This document shows, in pieces, positions 10,128 through 20,261 of a stretch of DNA of 37,803 nt. Both the position numbers and the translations under genes were made by a program. Source of the DNA: Microcaldota archaeon (GTDB taxonomy: Archaea; Micrarchaeota; Micrarchaeia; Micrarchaeales; CABMGC01); contig DAHXMA010000025.1 in the NCBI GenBank assembly GCA_027365725.1, positions 90,611 to 128,413 of the forward strand. The letters run 5' to 3'. Within the stretch, counting starts at the first letter, position 1; every line of letters begins with the position of its first letter. The notes under the pieces were generated by a model, which was not told where the DNA came from, did not search any database, and worked only from the letters and a program-made list of their open reading frames with translations.

Positions 10128-10823
10128 CTAAGAGAAGCTTATATCCATGTCCCCTGCATAATTGAACTCCGGACACTTCATATAAAGGCTTATTATGTAG
10201 CTGTCCTTTCTGTCTGCAGTGAAAGGCAGTTTAGGGTCCGTGCTAACTATTTCGAAAGGCTTGTTCACCGCAATGCTTTTAACCTGGTCTCCGAACGAGA
10301 GGACCTTGTACGCCTGTACATTCTGCCTGAATAGCTGTGATTTCTGCATTGACGATGTGACTCCGGATTCCTCAAGTTCCACGTGCCTGTCTCCGCGATG
10401 AAGAGTAACCTTCCTTATGCTTATAGTTATGCTGTTCGCAGCTTCATTACCGAAATTTATCTGCAGAGGCCCCTCGTAAGACATGTCAGGCACGCCTATT
10501 TTAATTGTGAAGACGACCCTTGACATGAATTCGACCTGAACAGGAAGCGCAGGCGATACGCTCTCAAGCGTGAATGGCGGCATTACCGATATTTTGCTTA
10601 TCTCAGCCTTCGGGCCTTTCAGGTTATCTGGCAGAAGGTTATTCCCCATCTTGTTTTGGAATGGTATCTTCAATTCAGCTTCCCTTCCTGCCACATCCAA
10701 TCCGGCAAGCGCATGGGATACTCCCATGAACTTCACATTTACCGCAGTTATCCTGACCTTTTTATCCCTTTTTTTCGAGTTGAAGAATAACCTTTCTATG
10801 ATTGAGGGCACTGCAAACACCAC
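10128..10823 (-). CDS. Uncharacterised protein made of two tandem ~106-aa domains
   Basis: Complete ORF, leaderless GTG with TATA-like ttatataat upstream; internal repeat residues 83-124 vs 189-230. Confidence 0.75.
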   Translation of the reverse strand: MVFAVPSIIERLFFNSKKRDKKVRITAVNVKFMGVSHALAGLDVAGREAELKIPFQNKMGNNLLPDNLKGPKAEISKISVMPPFTLESVSPALPVQVEFMSRVVFTIKIGVPDMSYEGPLQINFGNEAANSITISIRKVTLHRGDRHVELEESGVTSSMQKSQLFRQNVQAYKVLSFGDQVKSIAVNKPFEIVSTDPKLPFTADRKDSYIISLYMKCPEFNYAGDMDISFS

Positions 10824-11001
10824 AAAAGCTGAGCATCATTATATAACTTTGCAAACCTATAAAATCATAGCTGAGAACCTAAGCCCTGGCGGTATAAAAG
10901 CGCAAGCTGCAACAAAAGAGATATAAGCGCCAGCAATCTACTGCCAGCAAAGGCAGGCAGAGAGCAAAGCAAGATATTGTCTTAAAGCGGGTCGTCAATC
11001 C

Positions 11002-13557
11002 ATGCACGCAAAAACAAAGAAAAAACAGGATGGAGCAAGCGCTGACCATCAGTCGCTTGGCACAGGCATTTTGCCATATAAGTATTCGATAGCCATAACG
11101 CCTAACTTCAAGACATTCAGGTATGATGGGAGCGAGGCAATAGACCTAAACGTGCTAAGCAGCACAAAAGAGATATCCCTCAACGCATCAGAGCTCGAAG
11201 TACGCCGCGCATCTGTAATATCCGGGAACACAGAGCAAAGCGCAACCATAAAAGAGAATAGGGATGAACAGAAGATAACACTGGTGCTGAAACGGCCTGT
11301 GAAGGGAAAGGCGCAGATAAAGATGAAGTTCTCAGGAACCAATAATGACGGAATGTATGGGTTCTACAGAAGCAGGTACAAGCAGAATGGAAAGCAATCA
11401 TATTCCCTAAGCAGCCAGTTCGAGGCCGCAGATGCGAGAAAGGCATTCCCGTGCTTCGATGAGCCTGCGTTCAAGGCCAGGTTCAGCGTGTCATTTGTAA
11501 TAGACAAGGACATGCATGCCATATCCAACATGCCGCCTTCGCAGGTTATAGATGCAGGGAAGGGCAAAAAGGAGGTCAGGTTCGAAGAAACCCCTCCAAT
11601 GTCAACATATCTGCTATACCTTGGCGTTGGCAAGTACGATATAATAAAGAGCATGTGCGGCAATACAGAAGTAAGCGTGATAACCTCGCCAGGAAACAAA
11701 CAAATGGCAAAGATACCGCTTACCTATGCAAAGGCCTTCCTGAAGTTCTACGAGCACTATTTTGGCATAAAATTCCCACTGCCAAAGATAGACTTCATAG
11801 CCGTCCCAGATTTTGCCGCCGGGGCGATGGAGAACTGGGGCGCAATAACATTCCGAGAATCGGCCCTTCTGCTTGACGGTAAATCATCAGTTGCGCTCAG
11901 GCAGCGCGTTGCAGAGGTCATAGCGCACGAGCTGGCCCATCAGTGGTTCGGGGACCTTGTGACAATGAGGTGGTGGAACGATTTGTGGCTTAACGAGAGC
12001 TTTGCAACTTTCATGGCCACCAAAGCGATGGATTCAGTATTTCCAGAATGGAAGGTTAAAGTAAAGTATAAGGATGATGTTATAGCAACAGCCCAAGCCG
12101 CAGACCAGCTTAAGTCCACACATCCGATAAGCGTTCATGTAGATTCGCCAGCGCAGATAGACCAGCTTTTTGACAGGATAAGCTACGAAAAAGGCGGATC
12201 CGTGCTTAATATGCTAGAAGATTATGTGTCACCAAAGATCTTCAGGGAAGGACTGCACCGTTATCTTAAGGCGCATTCGTATTCAAACGCAACAAAATCC
12301 GATCTATGGGGCGCAATAGACGAAGTTTCAAGGGAAAAGCACATGAAATTAAAGGTAAATGAGGTTGCTTCAAAATGGATAGACACCCCGGGATACCCTC
12401 TTATATGGGCAAGGCGCGGCAGGGACTGCGTTGAGCTTAAGCAGGAGAGGTATCTTCTCATTCAAAGCAAAATGACAAGCCCGACCTGGCCAATACCTTT
12501 AAGCTACTCCGTTTCGGGCAAGGAACGCAAACTGCTCATGGAAAGCAAGTCCGTCAAGATAGCCGCAGGCGGGGACGACTGGATAAAGATAAATCAAGGC
12601 CAGAACGGCTTCTACAGGGTGTATTACAGCAAAGAAGACACGGAAAGGCTCGGCAGTTTGATAAGCGCCAGGCGCATCGGCGATGTAGACGCATGGGGAA
12701 TAGCGCACGATCTATTTTCAAAGTCACGCTCAGGGAGATCCAGAATTGCAGAATATCTTGATTTTGTAAGCGCATATTGCATGAATGTTGGGTATCCTGC
12801 AAACTCAGACATACTATCAAGCCTCTCATGGATAAACAACACGCTTCATCCAATAGGCAGCGCGCAGGCAAAGGAGCTGCTGCTTAGGTACTCCGGAAAT
12901 GTACTGGACAAGCTGGGCTGGAACAGGGATCCGAAGGAAAGCAGCTTTGACACAACTATGAGGTCGCAGGCCATAATTTCTTCAGGGCTTGCAGGGAATC
13001 AGCGCACACTGGACACGGCTTCAAGAATGTTTTACTCGTCCATGCGCGAAGGAAAGGAGATAGAGCCTAATATAAAAGGCGCGGTATATGCGCTTGCCGC
13101 ATGGTCTGAGGGCGAAGCCGCGTACAATCTGCTCAGGAAAAAGTTTGCATCGGAGAAGCTGCCAGAGGAGAGCCTCAGGATACTGCGGGCCATGGGAATG
13201 TTTAGCAGCCCGGAGCTGCTGCGCAAGGCCATGGACTTTTCAATGTCAAATGACGTAAGGATACAGGACTCTTACTTAATACCGGCAATAGCCTCATCCA
13301 ATCCCTTTGCAAGAGGCATAATACTCGAATGGACGGAAAGGAATTGGCCTAGGCTCAAGGAGATGTATGCAAGCGGCACGCATATGCTTGGAAGATATCT
13401 GGAAAACCTCTCATGCCTTAACACTAGGGAAGACATGGCCGAAGTCAAGCGCTTCTTCAACTCGAAGGAGAACTTCAGGGAAGACATAGTCCAGTCAATG
13501 TCCCACGCCATCGAGCTTATAGAGTCCAACATACGGTTTTTGGAAACGAACAGGTGA
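11002..13557 (+). CDS. M1-family metalloaminopeptidase (tricorn-interacting factor F-like)
   Basis: GAMENWG and HELAHQWFGDLVTMRWWNDLWLNESFA zinc-peptidase motifs. Confidence 0.95.
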   Translation: MHAKTKKKQDGASADHQSLGTGILPYKYSIAITPNFKTFRYDGSEAIDLNVLSSTKEISLNASELEVRRASVISGNTEQSATIKENRDEQKITLVLKRPVKGKAQIKMKFSGTNNDGMYGFYRSRYKQNGKQSYSLSSQFEAADARKAFPCFDEPAFKARFSVSFVIDKDMHAISNMPPSQVIDAGKGKKEVRFEETPPMSTYLLYLGVGKYDIIKSMCGNTEVSVITSPGNKQMAKIPLTYAKAFLKFYEHYFGIKFPLPKIDFIAVPDFAAGAMENWGAITFRESALLLDGKSSVALRQRVAEVIAHELAHQWFGDLVTMRWWNDLWLNESFATFMATKAMDSVFPEWKVKVKYKDDVIATAQAADQLKSTHPISVHVDSPAQIDQLFDRISYEKGGSVLNMLEDYVSPKIFREGLHRYLKAHSYSNATKSDLWGAIDEVSREKHMKLKVNEVASKWIDTPGYPLIWARRGRDCVELKQERYLLIQSKMTSPTWPIPLSYSVSGKERKLLMESKSVKIAAGGDDWIKINQGQNGFYRVYYSKEDTERLGSLISARRIGDVDAWGIAHDLFSKSRSGRSRIAEYLDFVSAYCMNVGYPANSDILSSLSWINNTLHPIGSAQAKELLLRYSGNVLDKLGWNRDPKESSFDTTMRSQAIISSGLAGNQRTLDTASRMFYSSMREGKEIEPNIKGAVYALAAWSEGEAAYNLLRKKFASEKLPEESLRILRAMGMFSSPELLRKAMDFSMSNDVRIQDSYLIPAIASSNPFARGIILEWTERNWPRLKEMYASGTHMLGRYLENLSCLNTREDMAEVKRFFNSKENFREDIVQSMSHAIELIESNIRFLETNR

Positions 13558-13561
13558 CTCT

Positions 13562-15868
13562 GTGATAAGGTCGGTAGAGCTGAAGAACTGGAAGACCCAC
13601 AAGGACACCTCCATAGAGTTTTCCAGCGGCACAAACATACTCATAGGCCAGATGGGCTCAGGCAAGAGCTCCCTCACAGATGCTATATGCTTCGCATTGT
13701 TCGGCACATATCCTGCGATGCAAAGGAGGCATGTCAGCATCAGCAGGGTGATAAGGAACAGGCCATCGCAGGAGAAGGTAGGGCATGTGAGGCTGTCAAT
13801 GGATATCGATGGCAGCAGCTATGCCATAACTAGGACATTCGGCGTGCGCGGCAAGCCCGAGGCCGTAATAGAGAAAGACGGAAAATACCTGCAGTCCCAG
13901 CCAGAGCGGGTCACAGAAGAAGTGGAGCGGATCCTAAAGGTCGACTATGAAACATTCTCAAGGGTCATATATTCAGAGCAGAACCAGCTTGAGTATTTCC
14001 TCGATCTCCGCTCTGCGGAAAGGAAAAAGCAAATAGACGGCCTGCTCGGCCTTGACAAGTTTGCCAATGCCCAGGAAAACGCAACAACGCTCGCCAACAG
14101 GATAAAAGACATGATATCAGAAAACGAGAGGATATCAAAAGAGTTTGACATACCAAAGGTCAAGGGAGAGCTTGCGGCGATTGAGGCTTCTCTGCTCGAG
14201 TCAAAAAAAGAATACGAACAGGCGTCATCAATGCTTAAGGGCAAACTCGAAGAAAGGGCAAGGCTTGAAGAATCAATCAAGTCGCTAAAGTCTATGCAGG
14301 CAAAGAAGGCCGCGCTCGCCAGAGAGATAGAGGGCCTTCGCGGCAGGAAGAACTTTGCCGAGTCGGAAGTTTCAAAGGCAAAGTCCTTGGGTCTGCCCAG
14401 CAAGGCTGCTGCATATGCGGCAAAGGCCGCAGCAGGCGAAGCTATAAATTCGCTGAAGAAGGCGGAGCTCGAGGCAGAGGAAAACGAAAGGAGACTATAT
14501 TCAAGGCTCGCCAAGCTTGAAGCGACAGTATCAGAAGCAGGCAAGCGGATGAAGGAAAAGTCAGAGCTTGAGAAGAATCTTGCAAAAATAGATCCGGCCG
14601 CCACTTCAAAGCAGATATCCGAATGCAGCGCGTCAATCGACAGGATATCAACAGAGCTGTCTGGGGAAAAGTCAGCAGCGTCAGAGGCTGCAAAGCATAT
14701 TGCGGAGCTGTCCATGGGAATAAACCGCTGCCCTGTATGCGAGCGCGAACTAGATTCAAGCTCCGTAGCTGCCCTGCTTGCATCAAAAAAGAAGTCCTTT
14801 GCCGAGCACGATGCAAACGCATTGCGTCTATCAGAGGATCTTATAAGAAGCAGGGAAAGGCTAAAAGAGCTTAACCTTGCATTAAATTCAGCGGAAGTAA
14901 TGCTCGGGAAGATCAAGTCCTACGAAGGCGTAGAGAGCCTCCTAACTGAATCCACGCGTGAGCTTGAAAAGGCAGTGCGCGAGCGCGACCTTGCAAAGGC
15001 AAAGAGGCAAAAGGCTGCAAATGACCTGCAAGCAAAGGCGGATGAGCTGCAGAAGCTATCGTTGCAGGCAGAGGCTGCAGCACGGGCAGATGAATACTCG
15101 CTGGAGCTGAGCAGGATATCCCAGTCCATCTCGCAAAAGATGTCTGATTACGAGGCGATAAACGTCGATGACAAGCAGGTTGACTCGGCGCAGGAAGCCA
15201 TCTCTTCAATAAACTCGGAGATCGGCAAGCTAGATGCCACTGTAAAATCGAGCTCAAAATACGTGGCGGAGAAAGGAGCCGAGGCTGCAAGAAAGTCGGC
15301 GGAGATATCAAGGATAGAAGCTATATTCGGCGACATTGAAAAAAAGAAGGCCGTGGTGCAGAACCTGTCCAAATTCAAGTTGGCGCTTACAGAAACACAG
15401 GCAACCCTGAGAATGCACCTTATAGATTCTATAAACATCATAATGCAGGAAGCGTGGGAGGCGCTGTATCCATACGGCGATTACTCAGGTATAATGCTAG
15501 ATGCCTCCGAGGAAGACTATGCACTTAAGGTAAGGTCTACGATAGACGGCAGGCAGGAATGGGAGGAAGTGCAGTCAATAGCAAGCGGTGGCGAGAGAAG
15601 CACCGCATGCCTAGCAATGCGCATAGCCTTCTCGCTGGTTCTGGTTCCAAACCTTAAGTGGCTGATACTAGACGAGCCAACACACAACATAGACCAGCAG
15701 GGCATATCCCGGCTTGTGCACATATTCGGAGAAACGCTGCCAGGCATAATAGACCAGACCTTCATAATAACCCACGAAGACATGATGAAGCAGGTAAGCG
15801 GCGCGCGCATATACCTTTTCAGCAGGAACAAAGAGGAGCACAAGGCGACAGAAGTCTCGGAGGCTTAA
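13562..15868 (+). CDS. rad50: Rad50-type SMC ATPase, GTG start
   Basis: Walker A GQMGSGKSS, zinc hook CPVC, signature ASGGERS, Walker B LILDEPTHNID, long coiled coils; SD AGGTG-ACTCT-GTG. Confidence 0.93.
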   Translation: MIRSVELKNWKTHKDTSIEFSSGTNILIGQMGSGKSSLTDAICFALFGTYPAMQRRHVSISRVIRNRPSQEKVGHVRLSMDIDGSSYAITRTFGVRGKPEAVIEKDGKYLQSQPERVTEEVERILKVDYETFSRVIYSEQNQLEYFLDLRSAERKKQIDGLLGLDKFANAQENATTLANRIKDMISENERISKEFDIPKVKGELAAIEASLLESKKEYEQASSMLKGKLEERARLEESIKSLKSMQAKKAALAREIEGLRGRKNFAESEVSKAKSLGLPSKAAAYAAKAAAGEAINSLKKAELEAEENERRLYSRLAKLEATVSEAGKRMKEKSELEKNLAKIDPAATSKQISECSASIDRISTELSGEKSAASEAAKHIAELSMGINRCPVCERELDSSSVAALLASKKKSFAEHDANALRLSEDLIRSRERLKELNLALNSAEVMLGKIKSYEGVESLLTESTRELEKAVRERDLAKAKRQKAANDLQAKADELQKLSLQAEAAARADEYSLELSRISQSISQKMSDYEAINVDDKQVDSAQEAISSINSEIGKLDATVKSSSKYVAEKGAEAARKSAEISRIEAIFGDIEKKKAVVQNLSKFKLALTETQATLRMHLIDSINIIMQEAWEALYPYGDYSGIMLDASEEDYALKVRSTIDGRQEWEEVQSIASGGERSTACLAMRIAFSLVLVPNLKWLILDEPTHNIDQQGISRLVHIFGETLPGIIDQTFIITHEDMMKQVSGARIYLFSRNKEEHKATEVSEA

Positions 15869-15896
15869 AGCCTGGCCGCAGGCGCCGCCTGCGCAT

Positions 15897-16940
15897 TCAT
15901 ATCATGCCAATGCCTTCGTATCCTTCTGTGCGCTCGGCAGAGGATCTGCCTCCAGCAAGCGAAGACCCGCGTACTCCAGTAAATATGGCTATTACCTCTA
16001 TGTTGTCCCCAAAATCCGGATCAAGCCTTGCCCCCCATATGACATTTGCATTCGGGCTGCTCTTGGAAGTGAGTTTCTCCCCTATCTGATTTGCTTCGCC
16101 AAGTGTCAGGCTCGGCCCTCCGGTTATGTGCAGCATTACTCCAGTTGAATTCGAGTAGTCTACGTCAAGAAGCTTGTTCTTAAGCGTATTCCTTACCACG
16201 TCTTCGACCCTGCTGCTTCCGCTTGCGCTGCCAACGCTTATCATTGCAAGGCCACCAACAGACATTATGGTCCTCACGTCTGCAAAATCAAGGTTTATCA
16301 GGCTCGGCTGCGTTATTGCCTCAGTTATACCTCTCACTGCCTTCATTGTTATCTCATCTGCCATTGCAAATGCCTTTTCCATTGGCAGGTTCGGATAAAC
16401 CTCTACCAGCCTCTGGTTGTCGATTACTATGAGGGTGTCTATCTCCTGCTTCAGCGTCTGTATTCCTTTCTTTGCGACGTCCAGCCTAACTCTCTCAAGC
16501 GCGAAAGGTATTGTAACTATACCTACAACTATCGCGCCATTCTCCTTAAGCACACGTCCAACCACCGGCGCAGCTCCTGTGCCTGTGCCTCCCCCCATTC
16601 CTGCGCAGAGGAATGATAAGTTGAGGTCCCTTGTAAGTATCTGTATCTCGTTCCTTGAAAGATCTGCAGCCTTCTCCCCTATTTCAGGGTACCCCCCAGC
16701 CCCTAGCCCATGCGTAATCGCGCCTCCGAGCATGAGCTTTGTTATGTTAGATCCCATCATGTTGAGCTGCTTCATGTCCGTATTGAATGCCAATAGCTTG
16801 GCGCCTTTAATATCGATGCTGCTCAGCCGCTGCACAGTATTGTTTCCGCCGCCGCCGACCCCGACAACCCCTATTCTTGGCCTGAAGGCCTCAAAGTCAT
16901 TATCCTGCGAAGATAGCACTTCGCTCGTATTACCATACAT
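15897..16940 (-). CDS. ftsZ: FtsZ cell-division GTPase (probable ATG start at 16940)
   Basis: GVVGVGGGGNNTVQR, AGMGGGTGTGAAPVV tubulin signature, NLDFADVRTIM; ORF-track N-terminus before M27 looks spurious. Confidence 0.95.
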   Translation of the reverse strand: MYGNTSEVLSSQDNDFEAFRPRIGVVGVGGGGNNTVQRLSSIDIKGAKLLAFNTDMKQLNMMGSNITKLMLGGAITHGLGAGGYPEIGEKAADLSRNEIQILTRDLNLSFLCAGMGGGTGTGAAPVVGRVLKENGAIVVGIVTIPFALERVRLDVAKKGIQTLKQEIDTLIVIDNQRLVEVYPNLPMEKAFAMADEITMKAVRGITEAITQPSLINLDFADVRTIMSVGGLAMISVGSASGSSRVEDVVRNTLKNKLLDVDYSNSTGVMLHITGGPSLTLGEANQIGEKLTSKSSPNANVIWGARLDPDFGDNIEVIAIFTGVRGSSLAGGRSSAERTEGYEGIGMI

Positions 16941-17009
16941 GCTAAACACTGCACCTATTTCCCAGCACCAAAATAAATATCTTTCCAAACTGCAAAAATA
17001 CCGAGATAT

Positions 17010-17027
17010 CCTGCGCACATGCGCAGG
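17010..17027. promoter_or_regulatory. 18-bp palindrome CCTGCGCA-CA-TGCGCAGG between divergent ftsZ and polX
   Basis: Perfect 8-bp arms in the shared intergenic region, upstream of both TATA-like elements. Confidence 0.45.
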
Positions 17028-17104
17028 CTCCGTGCCTTAACATTGCGCATATGCACCGCAGCGCATCTCTCTTATTTAAAAATATTTCATGTTATACTTC
17101 AGTT

Positions 17105-18835
17105 ATGCACAACCAGCAGATAGCAGAAATTTTCGATGAGATCGCAGATATGCTGGAGGTGGAGGAGGGTGAACACCGCTTTGAGGTATTGGCATACCGC
17201 AAGGCTGCGTTGTCGCTTAGCGGCCTGACAGAAGACGTATCAGAAATATACGGAAGGCTTGGCATAAACGGGCTAACCGAGATACCCGGGATAGGTAAGG
17301 GCCTTGCAGGAAAGATTGCCGAGTTCCTCGAGTCCGGCAAGATGTCAAAATACACTGCAATGAAGCGAAAATACCCGCTAGACTTCAAGAACCTTACCCG
17401 GATACAGGGAATGGGATCAAAGAAAGCGTACCGGCTTTACAAGGAGATTGGAATAAAGACAGTGGACGACCTCAAGCGTGCAGCAGAAAAGCACATGATA
17501 CGCAGCATAGCCGGCTTTGGAGAAAAGAGCGAATCGGATATATTAAAAGGCATATACCTGCTGCAGGAGAACCAGGGCCGCATGCCGCTTGGAACCGCCC
17601 TCCCCGAGGCCCAGGACATATCCAGGAAGCTTGCAGACTCCGGCCTGGTCGAGAGGGTAGAGATAGCAGGGTCCACAAGGCGAATGCGTGAGACTGTTGG
17701 GGACATAGACATCCTTGTAACCTCTGGCAGCCCTGACAAAGTAATGCGCTTTGTTTCAGGAATAAGCAATGCGTCTGGGATAGTCCTAAGCGGCCCTACA
17801 AAGACAACAATCCGGTTAAAGATCGGCCTAAACTGCGACATACGCGTTGTAAGCGATTCCAGCTTCGCCGCGGCCCTCCAATACTTCACTGGAAACAAGG
17901 ACCATAACGTAAAGGTAAGGGAGATAGCGATAAAGAAAGGATACAAGCTGAATGAATACGGCCTTTTTGACTCACGCAAAAAGAACCTTGCAGGCAAGGA
18001 CGAGGCGAGCATATACCGCAAGCTGGGAATGGACATAATGCCTCCAGAAATGAGGGAGGATAGGGGGGAGGTGGAGCTTTCGCTCAGGCATTCGCTCCCA
18101 GAAGTGATAAGCCTTGGGGCAATTAAAGGCGACATGCATGTGCACACCAACCACAGCGACGGCGTTGACAGCATAGCCGATATGGCCGAATATGCCAGGC
18201 GCGAAGGAAGGGAATACATAGGCATAACCGATCACACAAAGAGCGAGTACATAGCCCATGGGATGTCTGACATGCAGTTTCTGAAGCATTTCTCCGAAAT
18301 CGACAAAGTGGCAAAATCAGCAAAAGGCATAACGCTGCTTAAGAGCGCGGAAATAGACATACTAAAAGACGGAAGCCTTGACCTTAAGAAAAGCACGATG
18401 GAAATGATGGACTATAGGCTTGCTGCAGTGCACACAAGCCTAGGCATGGCCAGGCAGGAGATGACAGCAAGGGTGGTGAAGGCGATGGAGAGCGGCTACG
18501 TAGACATACTCGCCCACCCCACCGGTAGGCTTGTCAATTCAAGGAAGCCCATGGACCTTGATCTTGAACGCGTATTCCAGGCAGCAGAGGACAATGGCGT
18601 GGCGCTTGAGATAGACGGCCATCCGGACAGGCTGGACTTAAACGACGAGAATATAATGAAGGCAATTAAGTACAAGGTAATGTTCTCAATAGATACAGAT
18701 GCGCACAGCAAATCCAACCTTTCATACATGAAATACGGCGTAAGCACGGCAATGCGCGGCTGGCTAGGGCCCGATAGGGTGATAAACGCATTAAGCATGG
18801 AGAAGCTCATGAAGTGGATATCATCAAGAAAATAG
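17105..18835 (+). CDS. polX: Family X DNA polymerase with C-terminal PHP domain (PolX)
   Basis: HhH motifs TEIPGIGKGLAGKI, polymerase GSTRRMRETVGDIDILV, PHP GDMHVHTNHSDG; ATG 17105 about 25 nt after TATA-like tttaaaaata. Confidence 0.93.
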   Translation: MHNQQIAEIFDEIADMLEVEEGEHRFEVLAYRKAALSLSGLTEDVSEIYGRLGINGLTEIPGIGKGLAGKIAEFLESGKMSKYTAMKRKYPLDFKNLTRIQGMGSKKAYRLYKEIGIKTVDDLKRAAEKHMIRSIAGFGEKSESDILKGIYLLQENQGRMPLGTALPEAQDISRKLADSGLVERVEIAGSTRRMRETVGDIDILVTSGSPDKVMRFVSGISNASGIVLSGPTKTTIRLKIGLNCDIRVVSDSSFAAALQYFTGNKDHNVKVREIAIKKGYKLNEYGLFDSRKKNLAGKDEASIYRKLGMDIMPPEMREDRGEVELSLRHSLPEVISLGAIKGDMHVHTNHSDGVDSIADMAEYARREGREYIGITDHTKSEYIAHGMSDMQFLKHFSEIDKVAKSAKGITLLKSAEIDILKDGSLDLKKSTMEMMDYRLAAVHTSLGMARQEMTARVVKAMESGYVDILAHPTGRLVNSRKPMDLDLERVFQAAEDNGVALEIDGHPDRLDLNDENIMKAIKYKVMFSIDTDAHSKSNLSYMKYGVSTAMRGWLGPDRVINALSMEKLMKWISSRK

Positions 18836-18917
18836 ACGCTCCGCCAGGCTCCGGATTAAAAGTTGTAGTAAATCTTTAAATATAAATTTTACACCATACC
18901 CTGTGTAAGGCTGCATA

Positions 18918-20261
18918 ATGATGTTGGGATTCAAGCCAAAAAGGGCGCGCTCGCCAGGTGAACCTGCAGCGCTGCAAGAGCCACTTAAGCAAGAGCTTCG
19001 CAGCAGCCCAGCCGCCCAGCAGACTAATGTGGCAAGACGCACCGACGCAGAGGTGCTGGCCCTGCTAAAGTCATTCAACGAGCAGCTTGCCGCGCCATAC
19101 GTCGACAGGGTCGAAGAGGCAAGGGCCATAACATTGGCACTCATATCAAAAGAGCATGTAATAATGGTAAGCCAGCCAGGCACAGCAAAGTCGCACATGG
19201 CAAAGCGCGCAGGAGACCTGCTAAATGCAAAGTTCTTCAAGACACAGCTCAACAAGTATACAGACCCTGCGCAGATATTCGGGCCGATAGACGTAAAGGC
19301 ATTTCAGGAAGGGCAGTACACCACAAAGACAAAGGAGAAGCTGCCTGAAGCAGAAATAGCGTTCATCGACGAGCCGTTCAGGGGCGGATCCGCAATACGC
19401 GACACCCTCTTTTCCATAATGAATGAGCGTGAGATGTTCGATGGGGAAAAGACAATACCCGTGCCTTTGCGCACCATAATAAGCGCCACAAACTTCGTTT
19501 CGTACGATACTGAGGACCAGGCATTCTATGACAGGTTCCTCCTAAGGCATTTCATAGATCCAGTAAAAGGCAACAGGGTCTCAAATCTTGTTGATGCCGC
19601 ATGGAATATGGAATTCAAAGGCACCGGCAGGGTGTCAAAGCCTATCATGAGCGTAGCTGATCTTGACCAGGCATATGAGCTGATATCAAAAGTCGACACT
19701 TCAGGCATAAAGGAGCAATTCCTAGAAGTGCTTTCAAGGGCGGAGACCCTAATCAAGCAATCCGGGGAAAACGACGAAGCCTTCATAACCGACAGGAGAA
19801 AGGGCAAGGCGCTCAAGCTCGTGGCTGCAAACGCACTCCTTGAAGGCAGAAAACACGCAACGATGGAGGATCTGATTGTGCTTAAGTATGTGCTTCCTGC
19901 GGACGAGCGCGAAGCCAAGCTTATAACTGCATTGCTAAATGATGTAATATCTCCGACAAATCACATTAATAGGATGCATTCTCTGCAGTTAAACATAAAC
20001 AGGTCTATAGAAGACATGGCAACGCATCCAAACACCATAAGCAACTTCGGCGATGCTCAGCGCGCAATGGCAATTGCAATGGCGTATGCCAGGAAGACTT
20101 CACGGACGTACTCAAACAAGGAGCTTAGGAAAGCTGCGTCCGAACTGACTGCAGCAGCAAAGCGCCTCTCGGACATGACGTCAAAGGCCAGGGCATTGGA
20201 GCAGGAACAGAAACCTAAGACCGAGTTAATGGTCCTGGAAAGGAACGGGGTGTCGAACTGA
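18918..20261 (+). CDS. MoxR-type AAA+ ATPase
   Basis: MVSQPGTAKSHMAK Walker A, AFIDEPFRGGSAIRDTLFSIMNER, RTIISATNF. Confidence 0.88.
   Translation: MMLGFKPKRARSPGEPAALQEPLKQELRSSPAAQQTNVARRTDAEVLALLKSFNEQLAAPYVDRVEEARAITLALISKEHVIMVSQPGTAKSHMAKRAGDLLNAKFFKTQLNKYTDPAQIFGPIDVKAFQEGQYTTKTKEKLPEAEIAFIDEPFRGGSAIRDTLFSIMNEREMFDGEKTIPVPLRTIISATNFVSYDTEDQAFYDRFLLRHFIDPVKGNRVSNLVDAAWNMEFKGTGRVSKPIMSVADLDQAYELISKVDTSGIKEQFLEVLSRAETLIKQSGENDEAFITDRRKGKALKLVAANALLEGRKHATMEDLIVLKYVLPADEREAKLITALLNDVISPTNHINRMHSLQLNINRSIEDMATHPNTISNFGDAQRAMAIAMAYARKTSRTYSNKELRKAASELTAAAKRLSDMTSKARALEQEQKPKTELMVLERNGVSN

Noticed and set aside
13945-14916. 323-aa minus-strand ORF inside rad50
   Set aside because: Ser/Phe/Ala-rich antisense translation of the coiled-coil codons; rad50 on the plus strand is clearly real.
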